Of a stretch of DNA of 64,000 bases, positions 21,976 through 33,409 are shown piece by piece. The DNA is taken from positions 18,734,001-18,798,000 of the forward strand of contig NC_072805.1 in NCBI RefSeq assembly GCF_028583425.1. Direction: 5' to 3'. Numbering within the stretch: position 1 is the stretch's first letter; each line of letters begins with the position of its first letter. The notes under the pieces are model-generated. The model did not search any database. It was not told the origin of the DNA and was given only the letters and a program-made list of their open reading frames with translations. Position numbers and translations under genes: made by a program. The stretch comes from Eublepharis macularius (lineage: Eukaryota; Chordata; Lepidosauria; Squamata; Eublepharidae).

Positions 21976-22439
21976 ATAGCAGTGATAGAGGATATTGGGC
22001 GCGCCGTATCAAACGTTCCATGCAGATGTGTCCTGAGAAGGATGATCACTGCGTATTAAATGAGCATGCTCTATTGGTCAGGGAATCGTTGGAAAAGGCG
22101 CTTCCTTCCGTGATTGCAGAAGAGAGATTTTTCTTGGAGACAGTAGCAGGTGATTATATGCAGAAGTGTAAGAGCTTACAAACACTTCTTAAAAGGAAAT
22201 GCAAGAATCCTCCCCATAGCAAACATCAGGGGTATGGGGCTTTATGATAGGTGTGTAATGCCAAACAAGTGTGGATGATGAAATGTAGTGTGCGGATGGG
22301 GGTAAGGAAGGAGGCTTCAGTCTCCAGTCGTGCCTGGGACTTGCTGGATGCGGCATCGAACAGCCTGTCCCTCCTTTGGTGGCAGAATCAGGCCTACACT
22401 CAAGATGGCCCTCAAAGCCTTCTGGAACGCCCTGCTTTG

Positions 22440-22520
22440 TGCTTCCTGGCTAACATTGCGTCTCCCCACACTTGAGCGTCCTCGTGCAAGACGCCTCGTG
22501 TAGAGAAACTCTCATTATCC
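22440..22520. repeat. Fragment of the long-inverted-repeat element
   Basis: cttcctggctaacattgcgt and tcgtgtagagaaactctcat match the right arm of the elements at 47123 and 52204. Confidence 0.5.
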
Positions 22521-22879
22521 ATGTGGCATGGATAAAGCCGGGGGCTATGGGCCCCTTTCCTAATCCAGCTCGGCCCTCAAAGCAGGGAGTTCCAGATGGC
22601 TCCAGAAAAATAGTAATGTCAGAGAGGGAAAGCCTGTAGGCTGTAGTCGGCAGAGTGTTAGATTTGGGAGTGGAAGACTTGGGTTCAAATCTCACCTTTT
22701 GGATTTCCTTTTAATGTTTAATTCTGTGCTCTCCCGCCCAATGTCACCTCCTATCTTTTATATGGTTGCTGTAAACTGCTCTATGGACGGTGATAGGTGA
22801 ATGTCTAACGTGCTGCTATGCTCTCTATTATTATAGTTGTATCTATATAGTGGTAGTATATGTTTTTAAATGAATGCTA

Positions 22880-23015
22880 TGCATTATTTATATTTTTAAT
22901 GGTCACTGCTGATAAATTGTGTCGTGTGTTTTAAGTTGTTGAGATCCGCCCTGAGCCCACCTGTTTGGGGAGGGCGGACTATAAATTTAAGAAAATAAAT
23001 CAATAAATGTTGATA
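22880..23015 (+). mobile_element. L2-like LINE 3' end
   Basis: gatccgccctgagcccacct then ggggagggcggactataaat and an AAATAAATAAAT-like tail. Confidence 0.55.
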
Positions 23016-24168
23016 ATTTCATAGTGGTTGCTTTTATGATTTTGTCGCTTTACTCCGGGAGCTGCCCCGAGCAGGTCTCTGGAGAGGCAGCTTATACATT
23101 TTCTGAACAAATGAATAAGAAACACTGGCTGATTTAAACCATATCACAGGATACAAGGAAAAAATAATATAACCCCATGATAGGTAAGCGCAAGGGAAAG
23201 TTGTCTGATTTCACCCCTCCCCCTCAGTGCCATGGACTTTTCTTTGCTATCTCTTGCACAACATTCACAAGGATGCTCTTTGGGGAGGCCTTGTAAGGTG
23301 ATAATTCTTATTTTCCCAGGGACGATCCATTCTAAAGACACTGAAACCCAAGTTCTCTGCCTCAAGTCAGCACGAGGCAGAGGCTGTCAGGGAAGGACTA
23401 CCAATGAACTCCTCTTTCCACCAGCTAGGCTTCTTTTCTTGCATGCCCCTGGGGCTCCCCTTGTGTCCAGGCCGGCAGAACCGGTCCGGCGAGTTCAGTG
23501 AATGAGCGGAGCTGGACAAACGAGTTCTTATTCCTTTTCCCTTGAAATGCCATTGATGGGGTATCAATGCGAGCGGTGGCACGAGCGCGACCTGGCACCA
23601 AAGGAACGGCTTGTTAGCCTGGAGCTTTTCCTCCATCGCCTTATCTTGCCCTTGTCCAAGCCTGACTAAACAACACTTCGGGAGGACTCGGTGGAAAGTC
23701 AGAGCGGCTGCTCGCTTTGGCCTGGCCGTTGGAGTGCTTCTGCATTTCCCTTTTGCTTCTCATTTATTCAGCCCTTTTCTTTTCCTCTAGAAGCATAACT
23801 TTCTGTACAACCCCCTGTGTGTGTGTTGTAATAGAAGGCTGCGTCCGCACAGTGCGGGATATTGTGCTATCGCTTGCCCTATGAGGTCATTCCAACTGTG
23901 CGGAGCTGATCTCTGCATATCCTGATGTGGGGTGGCTGCCGGGGCCCAGGGTTTCTGAGAGGGCCCACTGCTGCTGACCTCCCCACCCACTCACTAGTGA
24001 TCCATCACTTGTGTTAGGGATCCCAGCTGAATGTGCTTCTCAGTGCTTCTGGGGAAAGGGTTGCAGAGAGCTGTGAGCATGAGTGGTAGGAGGGTTTGCG
24101 AGCATATGGGGAAGGGTGGGAGGCATGCAGGTGAGCGGACGGGAAGGGGATAGGCCTGGTGTCCACAT
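23016..24168. other. No recognisable gene
   Basis: I see no supported coding, RNA or repeat structure beyond a short CA/TG-rich stretch near 23815. Confidence 0.4.
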
Positions 24169-24178
24169 ATCCTGAGGT

Positions 24179-24398
24179 AGGGTTGCCAGCCTCCAGGTAG
24201 TGGCTGGAGATCTCCCGGAATTACAACTGGTCTCCAGGCCACAGAGATCAGTTCACCTGGAGAAAATGGCTACTTTGGGGGGGGGTGGACTGTATGGAAT
24301 TATGCCATGCCAAGGTCCTTTCCCTCCCCAAACCCCACTTTCTCCAGGTTTCATCCCCTAGATCTCCAGGAATTTCCCAACTTGGAGCTGGCAACCCT
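24179..24398. mobile_element. MITE with AGGGTTGCCAG termini, copy 1
   Basis: Starts agggttgccagcctccaggt, ends gagctggcaaccct, with ggagatctcccggaattaca near the left end. It is flanked by an exact 10-bp duplication atcctgaggt (24169-24178 and 24399-24408). The long target duplication points away from hAT and towards a Mutator-like type. Confidence 0.8.
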
Positions 24399-24639
24399 AT
24401 CCTGAGGTGAACCTGCTGCCATGGCCCAGGACTTCTATTGGGGCACACTGCAGCTGATCCCCCCTTTAACCAGCCTCCTGCCACGAGAGCAACATTGTCC
24501 CCCCCCCCCCCCGGTTTGTATAACATCTAACAGCTTGCCACCCACCACATGACTTTTGGTTGTTGAAGGATTGTGCAATATGAATGTTGCTGAATTTTAT
24601 GAACAGGAATGGTTTCATCTCTTTTGCTACCTTGTTTTT

Positions 24640-24725
24640 ATACTCTGATGTGGTCTGCTCTGAGCCTGCTTTGCAGGGAGAACAGACTATTAAGTGCAAT
24701 AAAATAAAAATAAATAAATAAATCC
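24640..24725 (+). mobile_element. L2-like LINE 3' end
   Basis: ctgctctgagcctgctttgc, gggagaacagactattaagt and an AAATAAATAAAT tail. Confidence 0.5.
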
Positions 24726-24793
24726 TCACCCATGCACCTCCTCTGCCGCCTTCGTCCCCTTTCCCATCTGTTTCCTTGATGCATTCTAATACC

Positions 24794-25060
24794 CAGGGCT
24801 TTTTTTCTGGGAAAAGAGGTGGTGGAACTGAGGACTGCACAATGACATCACTTCGGGTCAGCTGGAACAAGGGAGTTTTTAAAAGTTTAAATCGCCCTTG
24901 GCAAAAATGGTCACATGGCCGGTGGCCCCGCCCCCTTATCTCTAAACAATCTAAACTCCCCTCTGTCTGGAGATCAGGGGGCGGGGCCACCGGCCATGTG
25001 ACCATTTTCAAGAGGTGCCGGAACTCCGTTCCACTGCGTTCCTGCTGGAAAAAAGTACTG
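24794..25060. mobile_element. Palindromic hAT-type MITE, copy 3
   Basis: cagggctttttttctgggaa ... ctggaaaaaagtactg. The 8-bp target duplication ctaatacc is at 24786-24793 and 25061-25068. The same octamer appears a third time at 25536 because the neighbouring Penelope insertion duplicated it again. Confidence 0.9.
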
Positions 25061-25078
25061 CTAATACCCATGCACCTG

Positions 25079-25535
25079 TGAAAAAAACTGGCTTTTCCCG
25101 ATGTAACACTTCCAGAAATATAGGTCCTAAGACCAACGGGAAAACAATTATTTATCAATCATATATTACATATACATAATCATTCTTTTAATATAGCATA
25201 TTACAATATTGCAGCCAATTTTTATCTTCATTTTACAAGTTTCAGCATATAATTTATATTACATATATCATTCAAGAATCCTCCCCAGGAGGATCAAGGG
25301 GTGCAGCGGCAAATTAATGACTTGTACTATATCAAAGTCCTTTCAGGAGCTGGTTAAACAAGTTCATGGTTTGTTCCAAGATGAAAAGTGGAACCTTCAA
25401 TGGTGCCCGGAACTAAGGCCGGCAATTTCCAACTAGTTCTTCGTCCCCACGGACTTCCTCAGGAGCAACCATTTACAACCATCCAAAGTCATTTAACAGG
25501 CACACCGTCAGTTCACCCAATGACGTGGAAAACTC
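25079..25535 (-). mobile_element. Penelope-like tail insertion with an 18-bp target duplication
   Basis: Flanked by the identical 18-mer ctaatacccatgcacctg at 25061-25078 and 25536-25553, so the span is one insertion. On the minus strand it holds cctgaggaagtccgtggg followed by gacgaagaactagttgg, which resembles the hammerhead-bearing terminal region of Penelope-like elements. No coding sequence was recognised. The insertion itself is well supported; the Penelope identity is less certain. Confidence 0.6.
25430..25468 (-). ncRNA. Degenerate hammerhead-ribozyme-like motif
   Basis: On the minus strand: CTGAGGA (fits CUGANGA), then a hairpin agtcc/ggac around gtgg, then GAA and the palindrome aactagtt. 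Two extra bases in GAAGAAC disrupt the second core strand, so activity is doubtful. Confidence 0.3.
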
Positions 25536-26677
25536 CTAATACCCATGCACCTGGCTGGCCTGCATTACTATGGGAAGGCAAATGTAGGTGATGAACAGTC
25601 TGCTCTAGGTACTGTCTACCTAAGGCTCCAAACCTGGAATCCATCCCTGGTCAAGGAGGGCATGGGGTGGGGGCTGGGGGGACTGGGAAGTGTCTCCCTG
25701 GGAACCAGGAGCCAAAACCAGGGAACTGCCCTGCAACCTGTGCATACTATAGACCAACCTCCTGGCCGTTTTATCTGAACAGAGCATTGCACATAGTTTC
25801 CAGCAAGCCATGCTCCCTGAAACCGCCATTTCAGAGGTTTTGCATTCATGCCTAGCAAACCTGGGAAACGTGTGTGATGCCTTATTCTGACAGAATGGTG
25901 ACCTCTCCTATCAGGCTTATGATATTACATGGTTCTGATACGGGCGGCTGAATATCTGCAAAGGACTGTCCTGCTACAGTTCATGATTGGATTTTCATAT
26001 ACGGAGGTATGTGGTAAGCTGAAAAATAGCTACGTTAAAGCTGAATTGTGAGCAATGGAGCCATTTCAAAAAGAGGTAACTCTTGCCGCGTATCCAGGTC
26101 GCTGTGTTGATTTCCGCTCCAGCATTCCCTTGAAACTAGAGTTTCGAGTGAATGCTAGAGCAGTCGGCAACATGTTGATGTCAGTTCTGGTTATGCGGCC
26201 TGAAATGACATCAGGGGCACCATTCCAGCCCCACATTTTCCTCCGCCGCTTGCCGGAGTGAGGGCGGGTGGCTGAGGCAGGCGTTTCCTCATTCCTGCCT
26301 AGTAAATGGAAACCCCGTAGTTGGGGCATACTTTGCAAATAGACTGGAGGGAGAAACTGCAGACACGAGGAACAGGCCACCTATAGATCTTTTACTGAGG
26401 ACCCAGCAAGACTCATCATTTTCCAGTGTGGACAGTCCAGTCCAGATGCACTGTAGCTATCACCTGTAACACTAGTGAATTGTCCCGCAATGTGTGGAGG
26501 CGTGGTACAGCCATTTAAACTGTTACCAATTTGGCTTCTAATTTGGTGTTGGCTGTGAACTGTTTTGCTCTACAGGAGATAAAAGGGGAATGTTCCCTGG
26601 GCCTCTCATCAGCTTTCTGTTCTATCTGATGTCATCTTTATAGACTGCCTTTCTGGGATGGTATTGGGAAGGACCTC

Positions 26678-26890
26678 AGTTGCCAGCTCCAGGTTAGGAA
26701 ATTCCTGGAGATTTGGGGGGTGGAGCTTGGAGTGGGTGGGGTTTGGGAGGGAGGGACCTCAGCAGAGTATAATACTATAGAATCCACCCTCCAAAGCTGC
26801 CATTTTCCCCAGGGGAACTGATCTCTGTCAGCTGGAGATTAGTTGTATTTCCGGGAGATCTCCAGCGACCACCTGGAGGATGGCAACCCT
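26678..26890 (-). mobile_element. MITE with AGGGTTGCCAG termini, copy 2
   Basis: Reverse orientation: left agttgccagctccaggttag, right gaggatggcaaccct, with aattcctggagatttggggg inside. The flanks gggaaggacct and taggaaggact are similar, consistent with an old target duplication. Confidence 0.7.
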
Positions 26891-27422
26891 AGGAAGGACT
26901 ATATTGCATTGCCTCCAAGTCTCAGATGATTCTCACACTTTTCAAAGTGGAGACAGTCTTCAAAACTCGCTCCCTTTTGTGGCCCACTACTTAGTGCCAG
27001 CAGTGTAGGTCCAGGAGGTATGGCCGTACCTGTCCCCTCCCATAACACAGAAGGTTGGGGGTGAACTGAGTCCCTGAGAATGAATGGGAGTGCAGAGCAA
27101 GGCAAGGGAGGAGCATGTGGCATTGCTGCCCTTTCCCACTATAAGGAGGAAAGGAATCCCAGAAACTTCTCTTAGCTCAGGAGTTTAAACTTGGTGACCT
27201 GCTTCTGAGAGAGTTGCTTTGCAGTCTGCATTTGGGTCACAAAAACCCACTGGTTTTTAGAACCGTGCAAAGATCCATCTTATTCCCATGCTAGGTGGAG
27301 CCATGTGGACCTCTGGGGTGCAATGCTAGCAAGCGACGAATGACTGTTAGCTCTATAGACCTTTTCTGGTCGCAGTCATGTCTACGAGGACCTTACCAGC
27401 TTTGCGGAATGGGAATGCTAGC

Positions 27423-27795
27423 CAGGGCTCATTTTTAGGGGGAACGTGCCGGAACACAGTTCCGGCAGTTCCCCAAAGAAGTCACATGTCAGGTGGCCCT
27501 GCCCACCTGACTCTCAGCCATTTTGGGCCCATTTCATCCTGGATTGGGGCCAAAATGGCCCAGATCAGGCCTCTCCTGTTCAGCAGTGGCCCGATCCTGA
27601 CCATTTTGGGCCCCTTTTCGGCCATTTTCAACCCCTTTTTGCCATTTTGGGCCCAATTTTGGTCCTGAATGGCCAGGATTAGGTCCAAAACAGCCAGAAT
27701 AGGTGATGACAGGGGGTGTGACATATGCTAATGCGTTATGATAATGAGTTATACTAATGAGTTCCTCCAGCTCTTTTTCTACGAAATGACCCCTG
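27423..27795 (+). mobile_element. Non-autonomous hAT element (CAGGGCTC type), copy 1
   Basis: Starts cagggctcatttttaggggg and ends with ctctttttctacgaaatgac plus ccctg. Flanks atgctagc (27415-27422) and atgcaagc (27796-27803) match at 7 of 8 positions. The interior has repeats of the ccattttgggccc unit, which create spurious open frames. Second copy at 53364. Confidence 0.75.
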
Positions 27796-28557
27796 ATGCA
27801 AGCTACCTACAAATTTCCTGATATACGCTGTTGGTATGTTGTGTGAATCAGGACAATTTACCACGAGCATATAGCTTTAGCAAATGTGCACATTGCCCTT
27901 GTTCCACGTGATTCAGTGTGTTGATTTTGACTTGTATTTATTAAGGAACACTTAAAAAGCACCCTCATGTTAAGCTTTATATTCCCCAAACAACAAATAC
28001 TAGGACTGAAATAATTTGATTATAGAGAAAAAAATAAATCAAGTGCAATTTAAACGTTATACTCAAATGATTTCAAAGGTTTACATGGAAAGGATTTTTA
28101 TTGGAATAAAAGTTGTAAAAATTGTTTGGCAAGGGAGGAGCATCTCGGCTGGCTAAATAACATCAAGGCTGTGATTCCTACTTGCAGATGTTAAACCTGG
28201 ACTGGTCCAGAGGCATAAGACTTTGGCAGGATACAAGGATAATGGCTGGTGGTTTATAGTCTGCAACCACAAGTCATCTGGTTCAGTGGATACAGGACCA
28301 GCCCAGGAACTGTGCCATGCATTTTGAGTATTCCTCCTTTTTTCAGTTGTTTAAATCGTATTTGTTTGTGGTTTTTGCAGGCTGTTTTGGATCCCCAGGG
28401 GGAAGAAAAATGGCTGATAATGCCTAGATAAATAAATGTAAGAAATGGAATGGAAGACCCTCAAAAGGGTTAATATGCTAATTTTAGCATATGCAAAGTT
28501 CACTCAGCACGATACACTCTAAGTCTTGGAATTGGATCCAGCCGTTTCCCCCACTCA

Positions 28558-28759
28558 GAGCCAAGCTACAAGTGACGCCTTACACAGGTTGGACACTTGT
28601 CAGCCTACCTCAAGTTTTGATGGGAAATGTAGGCGTCCTGGTTTTACAGCTTGGCTCTCCATTACAGCTGCAAGACCAGAATGCCTACATTTCCCATCAA
28701 AACTAGAGGGAAGCTGAGAAGTGTCCAACCTGTGTCAGGCGTCACTTGTAGCTTGGCTC
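28558..28759. mobile_element. Foldback MITE, GAGCCAAGCTACAAGTGA family
   Basis: gagccaagctacaagtgacg ... cgtcacttgtagcttggctc with TCA on both sides (28555-28557 and 28760-28762). The inner arms are inverted copies of tcaagttttgatgggaaatg. Confidence 0.85.
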
Positions 28760-29639
28760 TCAATCTCACCCAATTCCCAGTCCTTAGTAGCCCTCATTCC
28801 ATGTGGCTTTTGTACAAGCCAGTTGTATCATTCCCGGAATAGCCTTTTGTGGCGTTCAGAAAGGGGCCCTTCCTTCCTTTCTCAGCAGCAGAAAAGCTGG
28901 TTGGATCCAACCCTTAGCTGTCCACTTATCTATTTCAACAATTTAAGTGTCTTACACAGAGGATGTTGCGATGCCTCCATTTCATCATCACTTTCTGTAG
29001 CATCACTTTTATTGCTTGTTAGTTGTCTATCAGCTTGGAGATTACAGTGTTCCCTTCCATGGGAGAGAAGATACATGAATAAGAATACCCTCTTAGGGTT
29101 TGATTTGCCTTGCACCACAATGCAGGTGAATTAATAACTTTGTTTTTAAGTGTGGATTGTTATAGGAATATGTGGGTCCCCCCCCCTTAGCCAGTTTACA
29201 GATCAATCAAACATATGTTGTCTCCCACACAACTCCTCCAGGTAATCACGGGAAAATATTAATTACAACTTTGAACCTGCCAAGCGTGTATTGGCCATGG
29301 CATCACTTTGCTGGCGTTAATGTTATGCAGCAAAGAAGTTTAGAGATGAGAACTTATCTGCCCTGCATATCTGATGTCCAAATGCAGGCATGTGGACAGT
29401 TTGCCAATTGAAGGCTTCCCAAGCCAAGACGCTTGTGAGTTCATGCCCGAGGAGAGGAAGAAGACAGGCACTTATGCAGAAGGTATAGCACACGAACGAG
29501 GTCACTTGTTATGATATCTGAATGTGGTCGTGCTGCAGAGACTTCTGGACTGGGTTTCTGCAACTGAACAGTCCGTGAAGCGCTGCTCTTCTTGAGCACT
29601 TGAAACTGCTACTAGTTCAGATTGCAGCTGCTCTGCTAC

Positions 29640-29870
29640 TAATGACCCTGCCAAGACGATTGTATCATTCTGGGTTTGAAAGCACTGGGGACCAGCTGCT
29701 TTCCAGGCTCAGTTTGAGGTGCCGGGTTTTACTTTTCAAGCCCTGAACAATCTGGGACCAGGGTACCTTGAGGGTTCCCTCTTCCTGTACCAGTTTGTGC
29801 CTACATTGAAGTCTGCTTTGCTCCATGTTTTCTTTCCCCCCCTTTTTTAAAAAAAAATCTATCAAGAGCC
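29640..29870 (+). pseudogene. LINE fragment, L2-like
   Basis: One frame reads FTFQALNNLGPGYLEGSL, the GLGPxYL region of L2-type LINE proteins. The expected continuation (a TPKLWN-like motif) appears only at about 31030, after three later insertions. Confidence 0.4.
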
Positions 29871-29875
29871 ACAGC

Positions 29876-30280
29876 TAGAGATGGGCATGAACTATAATAT
29901 GAACCAAAATTAAGCACGAACCAGGCCGGTTCGTGGTTCGTGAACCACGGTTCGTCAGATCCCATTTCTGACGAACTGCCACGAACTTTTAGGCTGGTTT
30001 GTTTGGTTCGTTTTTTGGTTTGTCACTGCAGACAGCCTGGTGCCTATCAATCAGTTTTCTAGGCAACAGGGGATGGACTTCCTGCAGACCTTCTGCTGAC
30101 CTGGAAATGAACTTCTGCTGGCCCGGAAGTGATGATTTTCTGGCCCGGAAGTGACGTTTTCACGAACCAAACGAACCAGTTGGCACACCAGGGACAGGTT
30201 CGTGAAAGTTCGTGGTTCATGAAATTTGACGAACCATGAACCACATGGTTCAGTTTTTTTCCAGTTCGTGCCCATCTCTA
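29876..30280. mobile_element. hAT-type MITE with TAGAGATGGGCA termini
   Basis: Left tagagatgggcatgaact, right the complementary agttcgtgcccatctcta. An exact 8-bp duplication gccacagc flanks it (29868-29875 and 30281-30288). The arms are built from repeated ttcgtg/cacgaa motifs. Confidence 0.88.
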
Positions 30281-30309
30281 GCCACAGCTCTCTTCATGTT
30301 TTAAAAACT

Positions 30310-30725
30310 TTAATAAGTTTTTTTTTAAAAAAATATGACAATACCAAAGCAACACCAGTGTATATACAAACTTCTTCTTTGTACACATTCACTTAAAACG
30401 TAACCATACAAAATCCAAAATATAACAACTCCTAAAGAGTTCCATACATCTAGAAATTCAATAGCTCTTGATAATGAATGTTAGAAGAAACAATTCCTTT
30501 TTCCTGCAAAAATTGCCCAATAGGAAACCAAATTGCTTGAAAATTTTTCTGATAAGCTTCTAAATTCTGAATTCCTATAGAGCAATCCACTTTACCCAAT
30601 ATAAAATGGTTCCAAATGGAATCGTACCAATTTTGTAGTGAGGGCCCTTTCTCATTTCCCCATTTCTTGGCAATCTCTATCCCAGCAATTGCTAACAAAA
30701 TTATTGTAACCAGTTTGTTTTCAGT
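30310..30725 (-). pseudogene. L1 LINE ORF2 C-terminal fragment
   Basis: Minus-strand frame 30698-30450: EIAKKWGNEKGPSLQNWYDS, then IWNHFILGKVDCSI and QAIWFPIGQFLQE, the pattern of the extreme C-terminus of vertebrate L1 ORF2. It is followed by an A-rich tail near 30320. A related piece is at 44610. Confidence 0.5.
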
Positions 30726-30799
30726 TCTCCACTGCTGGCATTAGAGATCTGGCAGGTCATTGGCCCTGAAACATTGAAATGCCTTGACCTGATAGGGCT

Positions 30800-31015
30800 A
30801 GGGTTGCCAGCCTCCAGGTGATGGCTGGAGATCTCCCAGAATTACAACTGATCTCCAGGTGACAGAGACCAGTTCCCCTGGAGAAAATGGCTGCTTTGGA
30901 GGGGAGTCTCTATGGCAGTATACCATTTTGAAGCTCCACCCTCCCCAAACCCCACCTTCTCCAGGCTCCACCCCCAAAATATTCAGGAATTTCCCAACCT
31001 GGACCTGGCAACCCT
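30800..31015. mobile_element. MITE with AGGGTTGCCAG termini, copy 3
   Basis: agggttgccagcctccaggt ... ggacctggcaaccct. gatagggct lies at 30791-30799 and again at 31017-31025, supporting a 9-10-bp target duplication. Confidence 0.8.
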
Positions 31016-31308
31016 AGATAGGGCTGTGGTGACTCCGAAACTCTGGAATGATGAAGTGGGGCTGGCAGCACAACGGCTGCTTCCATATGGGTGCAAATCC
31101 CCATTGTGGATTCATTGCTGCTGTGATTCTTTTTGTCCTTTCCTCCCAGTCTGCCCCACAACTGCCATTTACCTCCTTCCGCTGCTGCCAAAGACCTTTT
31201 CACTGGCTTTTTATTTAACCCGTAGTAATAGGTATATCCCTGAAGTGTTAAAAGCCTGCTGGGGGCGGGATGAGGTGGGGAGGTTTAGAAACCTTCCCAT
31301 CCACCGTA

Positions 31309-31520
31309 GAAAAGAGCAAGAGTCCAGTAGCACCTATAAGACTTAACAAAAATGGGTGGTAGGGTGTGGACTTCTATCACAGCTCACTTCTTATCTGAAG
31401 AAGAGAGCTGTGTGATTCACAAAAACTCATACCCTGCCACAAATTTATTAGTCTTAAAGGTGCTACTGGACTCTTGCTCTTTTTTACTGCTACAGACAGA
31501 CTGACATGGCTACTCATCTT
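31309..31520. mobile_element. Inverted repeat of the AAGAGTCCAGTAGCACC family
   Basis: Left arm agagcaagagtccagtagca, right arm the complementary gtgctactggactcttgctc, with agctcacttcttatctgaag / gaagaagagagctgtgtgat around the centre. Relatives at 39100, 45475, 50896 and 52127. Confidence 0.65.
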
Positions 31521-31611
31521 GATCTATTCCCATCTATACTATGAGCCAATTTCAGTCTGATGTTTCCAGAAGGACTGGAACAGATGAGGTTCTGGAAACA
31601 TTGGAACAAGC

Positions 31612-31869
31612 CAGGGCTTTTTTTCTGGGAAAAGAGGTGGTGGAACTCAGTGGGTTGCCCCTGGAGAAAATGGTCTCATGGCTGGTGGTCCCACCCCCTG
31701 ATCTCCAGACAGAGGGGAGTTTAGATTGCCCTCCATACCGTTCCAGCATGGAGGGCCATCTAAACTCCCCTTTGTCTGGAGATCAGGGGGCGGGGCCACC
31801 GGCCATGTGACCATTTTCAAGAGGTTCCGGAACTCCGTTCCACCGTGTTCCAGCTGAAAAAAAGCCCTG
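31612..31869. mobile_element. Palindromic hAT-type MITE, copy 4
   Basis: cagggctttttttctgggaa ... gctgaaaaaaagccctg. 8-bp target duplication gaacaagc at 31604-31611 and 31870-31877. Confidence 0.92.
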
Positions 31870-31877
31870 GAACAAGC

Positions 31878-32928
31878 CCTCTAAAACCCCCTCACCTCTT
31901 TGAGAGCCCAGGAAGAGCTAATCCACCATAAGGAAACAGCCCAAGACTCTGGGATGGCCTGACCTCTTCCAGAAGGTGTTCGGGAATTTTTAATCTTAGT
32001 CCTCTTGGCCTTTTTGTTCGGCCTTTTGCTGGACTGTTGAGATTTGTTTGGTCTTTGTTGACTTTATTTAGATGTTAGCGGATTGATTTAAATTGTGTCG
32101 GAAGTGGTTTTGTGGGCCAGCTTGGGGGTAGCGGGAAGGAAGATGCAATTAAAATGAATACACATACAAGAAAGAGTAATTGATTTTAAAGAAATCACGA
32201 GACTAGAAGGGAAAAAAGGATAAATTGCAATTCTGAGTCTATCCGCCCAAGACTGGGCTCTGAAGGGAATGGATGGTGTATACGGCAAAGCGGGACGTGT
32301 TATGTGCTGTCCGTTTGTCTCCGAACTATAGCGACCCTATGAATGAAAGACTTCCAAAACGTCCTATCATTAACAGTCTTGCTCAGATCCTGCAAACTTG
32401 GGGACGTGGCTTCTTTTTATTGAATCATTTAAGGTCTTCCTCTTTTCCTACTGCCTTCCAACTGAAGGAATCTGTCATCCAGCCATCTCTTTTGTATAGC
32501 TCTTCAGTGGATTGTTTCCATCTTTATTTTATCCTGCAAAGTTACCTTTGGAATACCTAGTCTTGAGCTGGTTGTCTGAAGCAGGAGGAACAGAGAATGG
32601 TCTTGCGGGAATGAATTGCTAGCTGACTCAAGACGCATAGGTGGGATCCTTCACATGGTGGGTTATGGTTGAATATGGTGGGAGTCCAGAAATGGGTCTC
32701 TGCAGTACAAGAAGGGCCTACGTAAAGATCCTGGTTAGCAGATATGTTTGGTAATAGAAGCTAAGGCCCAAATTAGCCATTACAGGTAAATGCATGCAGT
32801 GGTAGCCCAACCACACATTGAGACCAAGAAAGGATGTGGGGTCCTTCTGCTCCATGCTGACCAAGTGGACTTGCAAGGGGTGGTGAAACCAATGCAGAAG
32901 CAGTGGAAATAACTCAAGCCCCATTTCT
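31878..32928. other. No recognisable gene
   Basis: AT-rich sequence. Parts near 31900-32060 resemble a LINE 3' UTR but are too diverged to assign; nothing else is supported. Confidence 0.4.
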
Positions 32929-32964
32929 TTGGGCCTGGCACAAACTTGTAATACTCTCCCTGCT

Positions 32965-33409
32965 TTATTCTATGTATACTTAATCAGTAAAACAAAATTT
33001 ACCCCATGGTATAAAACCATCCAAAAAGACCACATTAGAGCACATTATCTGACTGATATCACAGTCTATAAGCTCAGGGTAGCGTTTACATCATTACGCT
33101 TCCAGTCTATGCCGACTGAGATGCTACTTGGACAATTCCAAAAAAAACCCCATCGATCAGTGTATATGTATCTGTGGAACCTCAATTGAGGACTTACCAC
33201 ACTATGTTTTAAATTGTCCCTTATACCAGGAACCAAGGGGAAAATTTCTCGCAAATATTTTATCTAGTCTCCATCTTCTGTCTGACTTTGATAATTTAAA
33301 TTTTGTTCTTTCAGATACAGACCCTTTTATTTCGAATAGGATGGCCCTCTATGCCCTGGCTGCTAGGAAAATAAGGGCAAATGTGGTAGCCAGGAGAGCA
33401 AACACCTGA
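32965..33409 (+). pseudogene. Non-LTR retrotransposon ORF2 C-terminus, frameshifted
   Basis: The first frame gives TPWYKTIQKDHIRAHYLTD and FQSMPTEMLLG. After the A-run at 33138-33146 the protein moves to another frame with CICICGTSIEDLPHYVLNCP and LYQEPRGKFLANIL, then ALAARKIRANV. The Cys-X-Cys ... His-X4-Cys-Pro-X-Tyr arrangement is the zinc-finger-like domain found after the reverse transcriptase in many LINEs. The clade is not assigned. Confidence 0.6.

Noticed and set aside
21795..22247. 150-residue plus-strand frame
   Set aside because: Its first half is LINE 3' UTR. The second half (ARRIKRSMQMCPEKDD...) matches no family I recognise, has no start of its own and is not supported as a gene.
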